Below, one piece after another: positions 45,128-54,546 of a stretch of 64,000 bases of DNA. A model generated the notes under the pieces. It was not told where the DNA came from. It searched no databases and saw only the letters and a program-made list of their open reading frames with translations. The position numbers were made by a program, and so were the translations under genes. This DNA is from Komagataeibacter rhaeticus (GTDB lineage Bacteria > Pseudomonadota > Alphaproteobacteria > Acetobacterales > Acetobacteraceae), in assembly GCF_003207855.1 (NCBI RefSeq), contig NZ_NKTZ01000005.1:1-64000 (forward strand). Reading direction: 5' to 3'. Numbering within the stretch: the first letter of the stretch is position 1; each line of letters begins with the position of its first letter.

Positions 45128-46110
45128 ACGCGCTCCAGACCCCGGCCCATGTCACGCCGCGCCATTTCCTTGACCTCAAGGAACTGGACCGCGCCACGCT
45201 GCGCGCCATTCTGGACGTGGCGGCCGGCATCAAGCGCATGCAGCATGGCCGGACACGCCCGCTGCATCCCGCACTGCCGCTGCGCGGCCGCGCGCTGGGG
45301 CTCATGCTGTCCAAGCCCTCCACCCGCACGCGGGTTTCGTTTGAAGTGGGCATGCAGCAGCTTGGCGGCAACGTGATCCTGCTCGCCCCCTCCGACATGC
45401 AGCTGGGCCGGGGCGAAAGCATTGCCGATACCGCGCGCGTGCTGTCGCGCTTTGTCGATGCCATCGTGCTGCGGACCGGCAAGACCGAAAACCTGCGCCA
45501 GCTTGCGCGCTGGAGCAGCGTGCCGGTGATCAACGGCCTGACGCCGGATTCGCATCCGGTACAGATCCTGGCCGACATCATGACGTTCGAGGAGCATCGC
45601 GGCCCGATAGCAGGCCGTACGCTGGCCTGGGTGGGTGATGGCAACAATGTCGCCACCTCCTTTATTGAAGCGGCGGCGCTGTTCGGCTTCCACCTGCGGC
45701 TGGCCACACCCGCGGCCCATGCCCCCAGTGCCGCCGCCGTAGCCTGGGCGCGCGCGCAGGGGGCGGACATCACGGTCACGACCGACCCCGTGGCGGCGGT
45801 AAAGGGTGCCCATGCGGTCATTACCGATACATGGGTCAGCATGTCCGACACGGAGTCCGCGCAGCGCGTGAGCGCGTTCGAGCCATACCGGGTCAATGCC
45901 GCCTTAATGGCACATGCCGCCGCCGATGCCCTTTTCCTGCACTGCCTGCCTGCCCATATCGGGGAGGAAGTGACGGAAGACGTGTTCGAAGGGCCGCAAT
46001 CCGTTGTGTTCGACGAGGCCGAAAACCGCCTGCACGCGCAAAAGGGCATTCTTGTCTGGGCGCTGTGTGGCGAGGACTGGCAGCAATACGGAAAGGAACC
46101 CACGACATGA
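45124..46110 (+). CDS. argF: Ornithine carbamoyltransferase
   Basis: Forms citrulline from ornithine and carbamoyl phosphate. 328 residues. Carbamoyl-phosphate loop SKPSTRTRVSFE near residue 62, HPVQILADIMT, TDTWVSMSD, and the ornithine-binding HCLPAH near the C-terminus. Stop overlaps the following small gene by 4 bases. Confidence 0.96.
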   Translation: MNALQTPAHVTPRHFLDLKELDRATLRAILDVAAGIKRMQHGRTRPLHPALPLRGRALGLMLSKPSTRTRVSFEVGMQQLGGNVILLAPSDMQLGRGESIADTARVLSRFVDAIVLRTGKTENLRQLARWSSVPVINGLTPDSHPVQILADIMTFEEHRGPIAGRTLAWVGDGNNVATSFIEAAALFGFHLRLATPAAHAPSAAAVAWARAQGADITVTTDPVAAVKGAHAVITDTWVSMSDTESAQRVSAFEPYRVNAALMAHAAADALFLHCLPAHIGEEVTEDVFEGPQSVVFDEAENRLHAQKGILVWALCGEDWQQYGKEPTT

Positions 46111-46427
46111 CCGGACCCGCCGACCAGCCAGCCCTGCCCACCGGCACCGAGGACGTGCCGGAAGTGCCGGGCTGGGCGGAAAAGAGCGTGCGCGACATCT
46201 TTGCCACCCTGCCCACGCACGATACCCGCATCGACCAGATCCGGGATGCCTATCTGGACTGCCTGGCCGGCGCGGGCCGCACGCAGGACCTGGACATGGA
46301 GCATGACCGCTGCCGCCAGCGCGCCCTGACCGCACTGGAGGCGGACGGCCTGCTGGCTACCGCCGCCCTGCGCGACCTTGACCAGCGCCTTGCCGCGCTG
46401 GAGGCCGACATCACCGCCAACATCTGA
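46107..46427 (+). CDS. Small helical protein between argF and hslO
   Basis: 106-residue protein coupled to argF by an ATGA overlap and 34 bases ahead of hslO. An acidic/proline N-terminus (about 25 residues) precedes a helical, Leu/Ala/Asp-rich body with two Cys (LDCLAG, DRCRQR). No signal peptide or membrane segment; family not recognised. Its position between ornithine transcarbamylase and a redox chaperone gives no firm function. Confidence 0.7.
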   Translation: MTGPADQPALPTGTEDVPEVPGWAEKSVRDIFATLPTHDTRIDQIRDAYLDCLAGAGRTQDLDMEHDRCRQRALTALEADGLLATAALRDLDQRLAALEADITANI

Positions 46428-46461
46428 TGATCCGGCCCATCCATCCATACAGGATGGGCCG

Positions 46462-47442
46462 ATGCCACGGATTCATGCCATGACCACCACGCCACCCGCC
46501 CCCGCCTTCCTTGATGCCAGCCGGCCGGACACGCCCGATCTGGTCGTGCCGCAGGGGATCGTGCCGTTCTATCTGGACCAGCGCCCCGTGCGCGGCAGGC
46601 TGGTGCGCCCCGGCGTGCTGACCGATACCCTGCTGACCCGCCACGACAATCCTGATGCGGTGCTGCAACTGGCGGGGGAAGCGCTGGCGCTGGTGGCCGC
46701 CCTTGCCTCCTCACTGAAATTCCAGGGTTCCTTCTCCCTTCAGGCCAAGGGCGATGGCCCGGTGGGGCTGCTGCTGGCGGACTGCACCGATTCGGGCGCG
46801 CTGCGCTTCCATGCCCGATCGGATGACGCACAGGTGGCCGAACTGCTGAAAACCAGCCCCAATCCCACCGCCAGCCAGCTATTGGGCAAGGGCTACATCG
46901 CCTTCAGCGTGGACCAGGGGCCGGATACCGACATCCATCAGGGCATTGTCGAGATGAATGGCGAGAGCCTGTCCGAGATGGCGGCCCATTACTTTGCCAC
47001 CAGCGAGCAGCATGCCTGCTGGGTCAAGCTGTTCTGCGCGAAAACGGAAGCGGGCTGGCGCGCGGGCGCGCTGGTGATGGAAAAGATCGCAACCGACGGG
47101 GGCACCACCGCCACGCTGACACCCGAGGAAGGCGATGATGCATGGGAGACCGCCGTCACCCTTGCCACCACGCTGACGGCGCGCGAGGTGCTGGATGACA
47201 CCCTTTCCTCCGCCGACCTGCTGTACCGCCTGTTCCATGCCGAAGGGCTGATGGCGGGCCAGCCGCGTGCGCTGGCATTTGGCTGCCGGTGCTCGCGCGC
47301 GCGGCTGTCGGGCATTCTGGAAACTTTCCCGCTGGATGACCTGGACCACATGGCGCAGGATGGCACGATCACCATGAACTGCTCGTTCTGCAACCACAGC
47401 TTCCATTTCCAGCGTGACGAGATTGGCGGCAGGGCGGCCTGA
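46462..47442 (+). CDS. hslO: Redox-regulated chaperone Hsp33
   Basis: Zinc-binding holdase activated by oxidation. 326 residues. The C-terminal zinc switch is intact: CRC (FGCRCSRARL) and CSFC (MNCSFCNHS) about 35 residues apart. The N-terminal body has DSGALRFHAR and SLSEMAAHYFATSEQ, as expected. The ATG at 46462 has AGGA seven bases before it; an ATG at 46480 is an alternative. Argument for co-expression with arg genes is positional only. Confidence 0.94.
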   Translation: MPRIHAMTTTPPAPAFLDASRPDTPDLVVPQGIVPFYLDQRPVRGRLVRPGVLTDTLLTRHDNPDAVLQLAGEALALVAALASSLKFQGSFSLQAKGDGPVGLLLADCTDSGALRFHARSDDAQVAELLKTSPNPTASQLLGKGYIAFSVDQGPDTDIHQGIVEMNGESLSEMAAHYFATSEQHACWVKLFCAKTEAGWRAGALVMEKIATDGGTTATLTPEEGDDAWETAVTLATTLTAREVLDDTLSSADLLYRLFHAEGLMAGQPRALAFGCRCSRARLSGILETFPLDDLDHMAQDGTITMNCSFCNHSFHFQRDEIGGRAA

Positions 47443-47541
47443 ACCCACCCTGCCCCTGTTCGCCCGGCATGGAACATGGCACGATCATCCCCAGATCTAC
47501 CCAGCGCGCCATGGGCGCCAGCCGTTACCGGGATATATTTC

Positions 47542-48456
47542 ATGCGACCGAACCGTTCGCCGTTCCGCATCCTGCCATCGCGCCACAGCCTGCGCGTGAT
47601 GCTGGCGGCCAGCCTGCCGTTCCTGGCGCTGGCCGCCACATGCGACCATGCCTACAGCCGCCACCATACCGATGAGCCCACCACGTTCGAGGGGCCACAA
47701 TACGGCGATACCCCGCCCCTGAACCTGAATATCGCCTCCCTCTCCGTCGTGGACCGGGGCCAGCCCGGGCTGGTGCCGGGCGACCTGTCGGGCCGCGCGC
47801 CCAGCCCGCCGGACGAACTGCTCAAACAGCTGGCCCATGACCGGCTGCTGGCGGCCGGCAGCGGGGGGACGGGCGTGTTCACCATCGATCGCGCCTCCAT
47901 CCTGCATGAACCGGGGGGCATACTGGACGGGCAGCTCAATGTGCATCTGGACGTAAGCTCGGCCGATGGCAGGCGCACCGGCTATGCGGTGGCGCAGGTC
48001 ACGCGCTCCTACGATCCGAAGAAAAAACACGGCAACAGCGATACACCGCAGAACCTCAATGCCCTGACCAACATGATGCTGCAGGACATGAACCAGGAGC
48101 TGGAAAACCAGATCCGTACCAACCTGGGCAACTGGCTGGTCACCCCGCAGGCACCGGGCAGCGTGGCCGCCCAGCCGCTTGACGGCAGCGACACCACCAC
48201 CACCGACACCACGCCCGCAACCGGCGCCGGCACCATGACCATAGGCGGCGGCCCCACAGCCGAACAGCCCGAGTCCGCAACACCCGCCGCCACACCGGCC
48301 CCCAGGCCGAAAATCGCCGATCAGGGGCCGGACGCCATATTCCCGACCGGCTACCCTTCCGATGACACGGGCGGCACCACGGCCACGAAGCCCAGGACGC
48401 AGCTGCGTTCTCCCCCGCCGGGCAACCTGACACTGCCCGGCAGCAGCACCAACTGA
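47542..48456 (+). CDS. Exported protein with Thr/Pro-rich C-terminus, unknown function
   Basis: 304-residue protein: basic N-terminus, hydrophobic stretch (VMLAASLPFLALAATCDHA) with signal-peptide character, a folded middle (about residues 45-200; LLAAGSGGTGVFTIDRASI, LDVSSADGRRTGYAVAQVTRSYD, then a helical QDMNQELENQIRTNLGNWL), and a low-complexity Thr/Ala/Pro tail of about 100 residues. The middle resembles periplasmic proteins with a helical end, but I cannot name it. A Cys follows the hydrophobic core but the preceding Thr does not fit a lipobox well. Start 47542 has GGGAT upstream. Confidence 0.7.
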   Translation: MRPNRSPFRILPSRHSLRVMLAASLPFLALAATCDHAYSRHHTDEPTTFEGPQYGDTPPLNLNIASLSVVDRGQPGLVPGDLSGRAPSPPDELLKQLAHDRLLAAGSGGTGVFTIDRASILHEPGGILDGQLNVHLDVSSADGRRTGYAVAQVTRSYDPKKKHGNSDTPQNLNALTNMMLQDMNQELENQIRTNLGNWLVTPQAPGSVAAQPLDGSDTTTTDTTPATGAGTMTIGGGPTAEQPESATPAATPAPRPKIADQGPDAIFPTGYPSDDTGGTTATKPRTQLRSPPPGNLTLPGSSTN

Positions 48457-48485
48457 TTACTGGCCGCTGGTTACTGGCCCCGGCA

Positions 48486-48507
48486 GCAGGGAACGCCCGT
48501 TCCCTGC
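48486..48507. terminator. Possible hairpin between convergent genes
   Basis: GCAGGGAACG, CC, CGTTCCCTGC: a perfect 10-bp stem between the convergent exported-protein and DsbD genes. It lacks a T-run on either side, so intrinsic termination is doubtful. Confidence 0.4.
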
Positions 48508-48511
48508 CCGG

Positions 48512-50608
48512 TCAGTTCCCGCCCGCCCCGATCACACGCAGGACAAGCCCGGGGGAGAGGATTTCCGGCAGCACCACTTCTGCCCCCCGGGCGGGATAAT
48601 ACACATAGAACGGCACGCCATCGCGGCCATGGGCATGCAGGAAGGCGGTAATATCCGCATTGCGCTGCGTCCAGTCACCCTTCATGTAAACAATGCCCTG
48701 TCTGGCAAACGCGGCCTGTACCGCATGGGTGGACAGGGCCACGCGCTCATTGACCAGGCATGAGATGCACCATGCCGCCGTCATGTCCACGAATACCGGC
48801 CGCCCCTGCCCGCGCAGTTCCGCAAGCCGGGTTGGGGAGAAGGCCGAACTGCCGTCCACCACCCGCTCCGCCCCGTGGTCATGCACGCTGGCGGGCGGCA
48901 CCACCGCCCCCCCCACAAAGGCGACCAGCAGGCTGAGGATGGCCACGGCACGGTACAGCCCGGCGCGCCCCTCCATCGCGCCCCGCAGGTCCATGGCCGT
49001 GGCGCGGCGCAGGCACCAGCAGCCAAGGGCCACCAGCACCAGACCCGCCCCCAGCAGGTACAGCGCGTCCTGCCCGCCCTCCAGCCAGGCCACCCAGCCC
49101 AGCCAGACGCAGGTGGCCAGAACGGGCAGCGCCAGCAGGTTGCGCACGGTTTCCATCCACCGTCCCGGCCGGGGCAGCCAGCCCAGCAGCCCCGGCATGG
49201 CGGCCAGCAGCAGGTAGGGCGCGGCAAGCCCCAGCCCCAGCGCCACGAAAACCAGCAGCCCCGCAAGGGGGGAGGCCGCAAGCGCCCCCGCCACCGCCGC
49301 CCCCATGAATGGCGCGGTGCATGGTGATGCCAGCACCACCGCCAGCACCCCCGTCAGGAAATCCCCCGCATGCGCGGGCAGGACAGTGCCCACCCCCATA
49401 AGCCGCAGCCCGATGGCAAAGACCCCCAGCAGGTTGAGTGCGACCGCAAACAACAGCAGGCAGATCACGATGACAAACCCGACGGACTGGAACTGGAACC
49501 CCCAGCCCGCCTGCTGGCCCGCCACGCGCAGTGCCGCAATCGCCCCCCCCAGCACCACGAACGACCCCACGACCCCGGCCGCATACGCAGCCGCCCCGCC
49601 AAGGGCGGCCCGCCGTTCCCCCCGTGCCATGCGCTCAAGCGACAGTATCTTCATGGCCAGCACGGGGAAGACACAGGGCATGAGGTTGAGGATCATCCCC
49701 CCCACAAAGGCCATGAGTACCAGCACCCCGATATGGGCTGCATGGACAGTGGCCACAGGTGGTGCAAGCGGCTGGACGGTTCCCACCACCGGCCGGACCG
49801 CAAGGCCACGCTCGCGCCCCGTGCCGTCACGCAGCACCACAATGCCGGACAGGCCGGCGCCGCCATGGAATTCAGGCCCGGGGCGGAGCGTAAGCTGAAC
49901 AGTGCCATCCCCCACCACCAGCGGCTGCGTCACATCCTGATCAATCGCGCCGGACACGTCGGGCATGAACCATGCCGCCGTCACCGCATCCGGTGACAGG
50001 CCACGCCCCGCAAGCTGCAGGATACCGGCAGGTGACAGCCGGGCGGCAAAGGGCGAGGCCACGGGGCGCTGCGCACCGGCGCGTGCGAAATCCGCCACCT
50101 GCGCCGAGGGCTGCGGTCCCCCACGCGGCAGGACAAGGGTGAAGGTGCCATGCTCGGGCACGCACACATCGGCACAGACCAGCCAGTCCGCCACGGCGCT
50201 GAGCGTGACCGGGCCATCCCCCTGCCCCGCCACCGGCACAAGTGTGACCGGCAGCAGCACATCCCCGGTATAGGCATAGGATGTCAGCGGCCCGTCATGC
50301 AGCACGCGCGGCACCGGCCATTCAATGGCGCTGGCCTGCCCGTCCGCACCGCCGCGCGCGGTGACAGTCAGCGTGGTGGCCTCCCCCGCATCGCCGGGGT
50401 TGAGCCAGTAGGTGTGCCAGCCGGGGGCAAGATGCATCTGCAGGCCCACATGCAGGGCGCGGCCGGGCATGTAAGCGTCATCATCCGTGACCAGGGTCAC
50501 GCGCGCGCGCTCACTGCTCACCGCCGCGCTCTGCGCGGCGCGCGCGGCGGGTGCGGCAAGCAGCACCATGCACAGGATCGATACAAGCCACCTGAAGGGC
50601 ACCACCAT
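48512..50608 (-). CDS. Thiol:disulfide interchange protein, DsbD/ScsB type
   Basis: Transfers electrons from cytoplasmic thioredoxin to the periplasm. 698 residues: signal peptide, N-terminal periplasmic immunoglobulin-like domain with Cys pair DWLVCADVCVP, an eight-helix membrane domain carrying the two Cys in LMPCVFPVL and ASPCTAPFM, and a C-terminal thioredoxin domain with WCISC. The separate domains and its size fit the ScsB/DsbD-like group rather than short CcdA. ATG at 50608 chosen because it starts the signal peptide; the frame opens at GTG 50647. Divergent from hrpB. Confidence 0.9.
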   Translation of the reverse strand: MVVPFRWLVSILCMVLLAAPAARAAQSAAVSSERARVTLVTDDDAYMPGRALHVGLQMHLAPGWHTYWLNPGDAGEATTLTVTARGGADGQASAIEWPVPRVLHDGPLTSYAYTGDVLLPVTLVPVAGQGDGPVTLSAVADWLVCADVCVPEHGTFTLVLPRGGPQPSAQVADFARAGAQRPVASPFAARLSPAGILQLAGRGLSPDAVTAAWFMPDVSGAIDQDVTQPLVVGDGTVQLTLRPGPEFHGGAGLSGIVVLRDGTGRERGLAVRPVVGTVQPLAPPVATVHAAHIGVLVLMAFVGGMILNLMPCVFPVLAMKILSLERMARGERRAALGGAAAYAAGVVGSFVVLGGAIAALRVAGQQAGWGFQFQSVGFVIVICLLLFAVALNLLGVFAIGLRLMGVGTVLPAHAGDFLTGVLAVVLASPCTAPFMGAAVAGALAASPLAGLLVFVALGLGLAAPYLLLAAMPGLLGWLPRPGRWMETVRNLLALPVLATCVWLGWVAWLEGGQDALYLLGAGLVLVALGCWCLRRATAMDLRGAMEGRAGLYRAVAILSLLVAFVGGAVVPPASVHDHGAERVVDGSSAFSPTRLAELRGQGRPVFVDMTAAWCISCLVNERVALSTHAVQAAFARQGIVYMKGDWTQRNADITAFLHAHGRDGVPFYVYYPARGAEVVLPEILSPGLVLRVIGAGGN

Positions 50609-50700
50609 GACTCCACCACATACGATAAAGGGGAAAAACACATCCACGCATCACGCCGAGGATTGCCCCGCCACCATGCCCGACGCCATAAGATCAGGAT

Positions 50701-53259
50701 ATGGCTTTCGATCCGACCTTGCAAAACCGACTTGATGACCTGATGGCGGACGCAGGCGGCGCGCTGCCCGTCGCCGCCGCCCTGCCCGCATTGCGCACCG
50801 CGCTGGAACGGACGTCCAATGCCGTTCTGGTCGCTCCGCCCGGCGCCGGCAAGACCACGCTGGTGCCGCTGGCCCTGCTGGCTGCCCCATGGCGCGGCGA
50901 CGGGCGGATCATCATGCTCGAACCCCGCAGGCTGGCCACACGCGCGGCCGCCCAGCGCATGGCGGAACTGCTGGGCGAACCGCTGGGCGGGCTGGTGGGC
51001 TACCGCACCCGGCTGGATGGCGCGACATCGGAGCGCACGCGCATCGAGGTGATAACCGAGGGCCTGCTGGTGCGCCGCCTGCTGTCCGATCCCATGCTGG
51101 AGAGCGTGGCGTGCGTCATATTCGATGAAATCCACGAGCGTTCGGTCGATGCGGATGCAGCCCTTGCCTTCTGCCTTGACCTGCAGCGCAGCCTGCGGCC
51201 CGAACTGAAGCTGCTGGCCATGTCCGCCACCATGGACGGCGCGGCCCTGTCGCGCCGCATGGACGCCGAACTGGTGGAAAGCGAAGGCCGGATGTTCCCC
51301 GTGGCGATCCGCCACGCCACCCGCGACCTTGTCCACCGTCGTGACCTGCCCGAGGCCATGGCTGCCGCCATCCGCACAGCCATTGCCCAGGAAGAAGGTG
51401 ACGTGCTGGCCTTCCTGCCCGGCGTGGGCGAGATCCAGCGCACCCGCGCCCTGCTGGCCGGAATCGATGCCGATGTGCTGCCGCTTTATGGCGAATTGCC
51501 CCCCGCCGAGCAGGATCTGGCCCTGACCCCCCACCCCGGCGGTCGCAGGCGGGTGATCCTGTCCACCTCCATAGCCGAGACATCGCTGACCGTACCCGGC
51601 GTGCGCATTGTGGTCGATGGCGGCTTCCGCCGCGTGCCCCGGCTGGATGTGGGCACGGGGCTGACGCGGCTCGACACGATACGCATCTCCCGCGCGGCGG
51701 CCAGCCAGCGCGCGGGCCGTGCGGGGCGTGTGGCGCCGGGCACGGCCATCCGCCTGTGGACGGAAATGACCACCCGCGCCATGCCGCCCCATGACCAGCC
51801 CGAAATGATGGAGGCCGAACTGACCGGCCTGCGGCTGGATACGGCCGCCTGGCAGGAAGCGATGGGCACGGACCCCGCCGACCTTCCCTTCCCCGACCCG
51901 CCGCCCAATGGCGCGTTCGAGGCCGGGCGCAGCCTGCTCCAGGCCCTTGGCGCGCTGGATGATGATGCCCGCATTACGCCTGAGGGCACACGCATGGCCG
52001 CCCTGGGCGCCCATCCGCGCCTTGCCGCCATGATGCTGGCCGCCCGCACCGCCCCGGAGCGCGCGCTGGCCTGTGACATCGCGGCCCTGCTGGAAGAACG
52101 CGACCCGCTGCGCCCCCGCCGCCCCGCCGGTGGCAGCCGGGGCGCGCCACCCGCAGCGCCTGCCGATATCCGCCTGCGCCTGGACCTGCTGGCCGGTGGC
52201 GACCACCCGGATGCCGATCGCGCGGCACTTTCGCGCATCCGCCATGCCGCCCGGCAGTACCGCAGGCGGCTGGGGGGGGCGCGTGACATTGCGGCCAGTG
52301 GCGATCCCGCCGCCCTGATTGCCGCGGCCTTCCCCGACCGGGTGGCCCAGTCACGCGGCGATGTCGGGTCATTCCGCCTGGCGGGTGGCGGCAGCGCACG
52401 GCTTTCAAAAACCGATGAACTGGCCCGCTCCCCCCTGCTGGCCGTGGCCGGCATGCATGTGCGCAAGGCCGCCGAGATCTGCCTTGCCGCCCCGCTGGAC
52501 CGTGACAGCCTGCCCCCCGCCCTGCTGGCCCGCGCGCGCGAACAGGTGGAAACCACGCTCGATCCCACCACCGGCAGCGTGCTGGCCCGGCGCCGGCTAC
52601 GGCTGGGTACCCTGGTGCTGCGCGACCGCACGGTCACCGCCAGCGCCGATGAGGTCTGCGCGCTTTTGTGCCAGCAGGCGGCCCAGAACCTTGCGGCCAG
52701 CCTGACATGGAGCGATGCCTGCCACCAGTTGCAGGCGCGCGTGGAACTGGCCCGCACCCGGCTGGAACGCCCGGACCTGCCCGACCTGTCCGACACCGCG
52801 CTGGCGGCCACGGTCGGGACATGGCTTGCACCGTGGCTTGCAGGCGTGAACCGGCTTCCGGCCCTGGCGGAGATGGACCTGCTGGCCATGCTGCGCGCCA
52901 CCATGGACCATGCCAGCCTGAAATGGCTGGACCACATGCTGCCCACCCATCTGGACCTGCCCGGTGGCCGGGCGGGCATCGACTACCTCCAGCCCGTGCC
53001 GGTAGCGGCCGCCCGTGCGCAGACCTTCTATGGCATGACGGACACCCCCCGCCTTGCCGGTGGTACGGTGGACCTGCGCATCGCCCTGCTTTCCCCCGCA
53101 GGGCGCCCGCAGGCGATCACCGCCGACCTGGCCGGGTTCTGGGCCGGGTCCTGGGCGGACATGCGCCGCGACATGCGCGGCCGCTACCCCCGCCACGACT
53201 GGCCGGAAAACCCTGCGACGGCCAGCCCGCCCCCGCCACGGCCACCGCGCCGGTCATAA
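50701..53259 (+). CDS. hrpB: ATP-dependent helicase HrpB
   Basis: DEAH-family superfamily 2 helicase of the HrpB type, 852 residues. Walker A APPGAGKTTLVPLALL near residue 45, DEIH box FDEIHERSVDAD, motif III SATMDG, motif VI QRAGRAGRVAPGTAIRLW, then the HrpB-specific C-terminal domain ending LDLPGGRAGIDY with LRIALLSPAGRPQAIT. The biological role of HrpB is not well defined. Start at 50701; upstream 92 bases are shared with the divergent DsbD gene. Confidence 0.94.
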   Translation: MAFDPTLQNRLDDLMADAGGALPVAAALPALRTALERTSNAVLVAPPGAGKTTLVPLALLAAPWRGDGRIIMLEPRRLATRAAAQRMAELLGEPLGGLVGYRTRLDGATSERTRIEVITEGLLVRRLLSDPMLESVACVIFDEIHERSVDADAALAFCLDLQRSLRPELKLLAMSATMDGAALSRRMDAELVESEGRMFPVAIRHATRDLVHRRDLPEAMAAAIRTAIAQEEGDVLAFLPGVGEIQRTRALLAGIDADVLPLYGELPPAEQDLALTPHPGGRRRVILSTSIAETSLTVPGVRIVVDGGFRRVPRLDVGTGLTRLDTIRISRAAASQRAGRAGRVAPGTAIRLWTEMTTRAMPPHDQPEMMEAELTGLRLDTAAWQEAMGTDPADLPFPDPPPNGAFEAGRSLLQALGALDDDARITPEGTRMAALGAHPRLAAMMLAARTAPERALACDIAALLEERDPLRPRRPAGGSRGAPPAAPADIRLRLDLLAGGDHPDADRAALSRIRHAARQYRRRLGGARDIAASGDPAALIAAAFPDRVAQSRGDVGSFRLAGGGSARLSKTDELARSPLLAVAGMHVRKAAEICLAAPLDRDSLPPALLARAREQVETTLDPTTGSVLARRRLRLGTLVLRDRTVTASADEVCALLCQQAAQNLAASLTWSDACHQLQARVELARTRLERPDLPDLSDTALAATVGTWLAPWLAGVNRLPALAEMDLLAMLRATMDHASLKWLDHMLPTHLDLPGGRAGIDYLQPVPVAAARAQTFYGMTDTPRLAGGTVDLRIALLSPAGRPQAITADLAGFWAGSWADMRRDMRGRYPRHDWPENPATASPPPPRPPRRS

Positions 53260-53358
53260 AACAGCATGCATTCGTGTCCATGTTGACATGCAGACATGGC
53301 ATTGCCGTTTTTTTCAGATAACATGACTTATCATGAACGCACCTCCATACCGCCATAC

Positions 53359-54516
53359 ATGACACGCATCGTCATGGCCCACCCTGCCCGCCGCCTGTTA
53401 CCCATGCTGCTGCTGGGCGTGGCCGGGCAGGTGAACGGGGCGCTGGCGCAGGACACGGCGGCCGCATCCGCCGTGCCGCCCAATCCCTCGCTGTTTGCCC
53501 CGCCCGTGGCACCCGTGGTGGCGTCCGGCCCGCTTACCTTCGCCCCGCTGGTACGGCAGGTGGGACCGGCGGTGGTGAACATCGCGGTATCACAGGCGCA
53601 GGATACCAAGGTGGCCGCCAATGCCCGCCAGCCCCTGCCCCCCAGCGTGAAGGGCACGCCGTTCGAGCATAAATTCCGTGAACGCATGCGCGCGCATGGC
53701 GAGGAAATGCTGGGAGCGGGCTCGGGCTTCCTGATCGACCCCAGCGGGGTGATCGTGACCAACGCGCATGTGGTGGGGGGGGCGGACCAGATTACCGTCT
53801 CGCTGGCCGATGGCACGGAATTCCCGGCCCATCTGGTGGGCAGCGACGACCTGACGGATATTGCCGTGATCCAGATCCACGCCCCCCACCCCATGCCCTT
53901 CGTGCCGTGGGGGGACAGCCGGCTGGTCAACATCGGGGACTGGATCATGGCGGCGGGCAACCCGTTCGGGCTTGGATCATCGGTCACCGCGGGCATCGTA
54001 TCCGCGCGCGGACGCGATATCGGCACCAGCCCGTTCGATGATTTTTTCCAGATCGATGCGCCCATCAACCCCGGCAATTCGGGCGGCCCGTCGTTCAACC
54101 TGGGCGGGCAGGTGGTCGCGGTGAACACGGCCATCGTCTCGCCCACGGGCGGTTCGGTGGGAATAGGGTTTGGCCTGCCGTCCGAAATCGTGGCACCAAT
54201 CGTGGAAGAACTGCGTCAGAATGGCCATATCGACCGGGGCTGGCTGGGTGTTACACTGGCGGACGGGCCGGGACGCAACGGGGTACAGATCGTGGGAATC
54301 GACCGCAATGGCCCGGCCATGAAGGCGCACCTGCATATTGGTGATGTCATTACCGCCGTGAATGATGAACCGATCGACACATCCCGCATGCTGATCCGCT
54401 CGATCGCGGCAAAGCGGCCGGGTTCGACCGTGGCACTGCATATCCGCCGCCGCCATGACCCGATGAGCCTGGATGCCTGCGTCGGCCACCGCCCCGACGA
54501 AGACATGGACGACTGA
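53359..54516 (+). CDS. HtrA/Do-like periplasmic serine protease
   Basis: Trypsin-fold protease with signal peptide (ending near NGALAQ) and one PDZ domain (about residues 285-370). With this start the catalytic triad is His137 (NAHVV), Asp167 (LTDIAVI) and Ser241 (GNSGGP). 385 residues, single PDZ, so DegS-like in layout but probably soluble. The start is uncertain: in-frame ATGs at 53296, 53323, 53359 and 53374; 53359 gives the most typical signal peptide. It is followed by a response regulator, kinase, and two exported proteins, suggesting an envelope-quality locus. Confidence 0.9.
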   Translation: MTRIVMAHPARRLLPMLLLGVAGQVNGALAQDTAAASAVPPNPSLFAPPVAPVVASGPLTFAPLVRQVGPAVVNIAVSQAQDTKVAANARQPLPPSVKGTPFEHKFRERMRAHGEEMLGAGSGFLIDPSGVIVTNAHVVGGADQITVSLADGTEFPAHLVGSDDLTDIAVIQIHAPHPMPFVPWGDSRLVNIGDWIMAAGNPFGLGSSVTAGIVSARGRDIGTSPFDDFFQIDAPINPGNSGGPSFNLGGQVVAVNTAIVSPTGGSVGIGFGLPSEIVAPIVEELRQNGHIDRGWLGVTLADGPGRNGVQIVGIDRNGPAMKAHLHIGDVITAVNDEPIDTSRMLIRSIAAKRPGSTVALHIRRRHDPMSLDACVGHRPDEDMDD

Positions 54517-54546
54517 ACGACCCCGCCCCAAACGACGTGAGGCAAC

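Noticed and set aside
53283-53334. TTGACA (53283-53288) and TATCAT (53329-53334) as a promoter for the HtrA-like gene
   Set aside because: The two boxes are 40 bases apart and no well-spaced partner for either was found.
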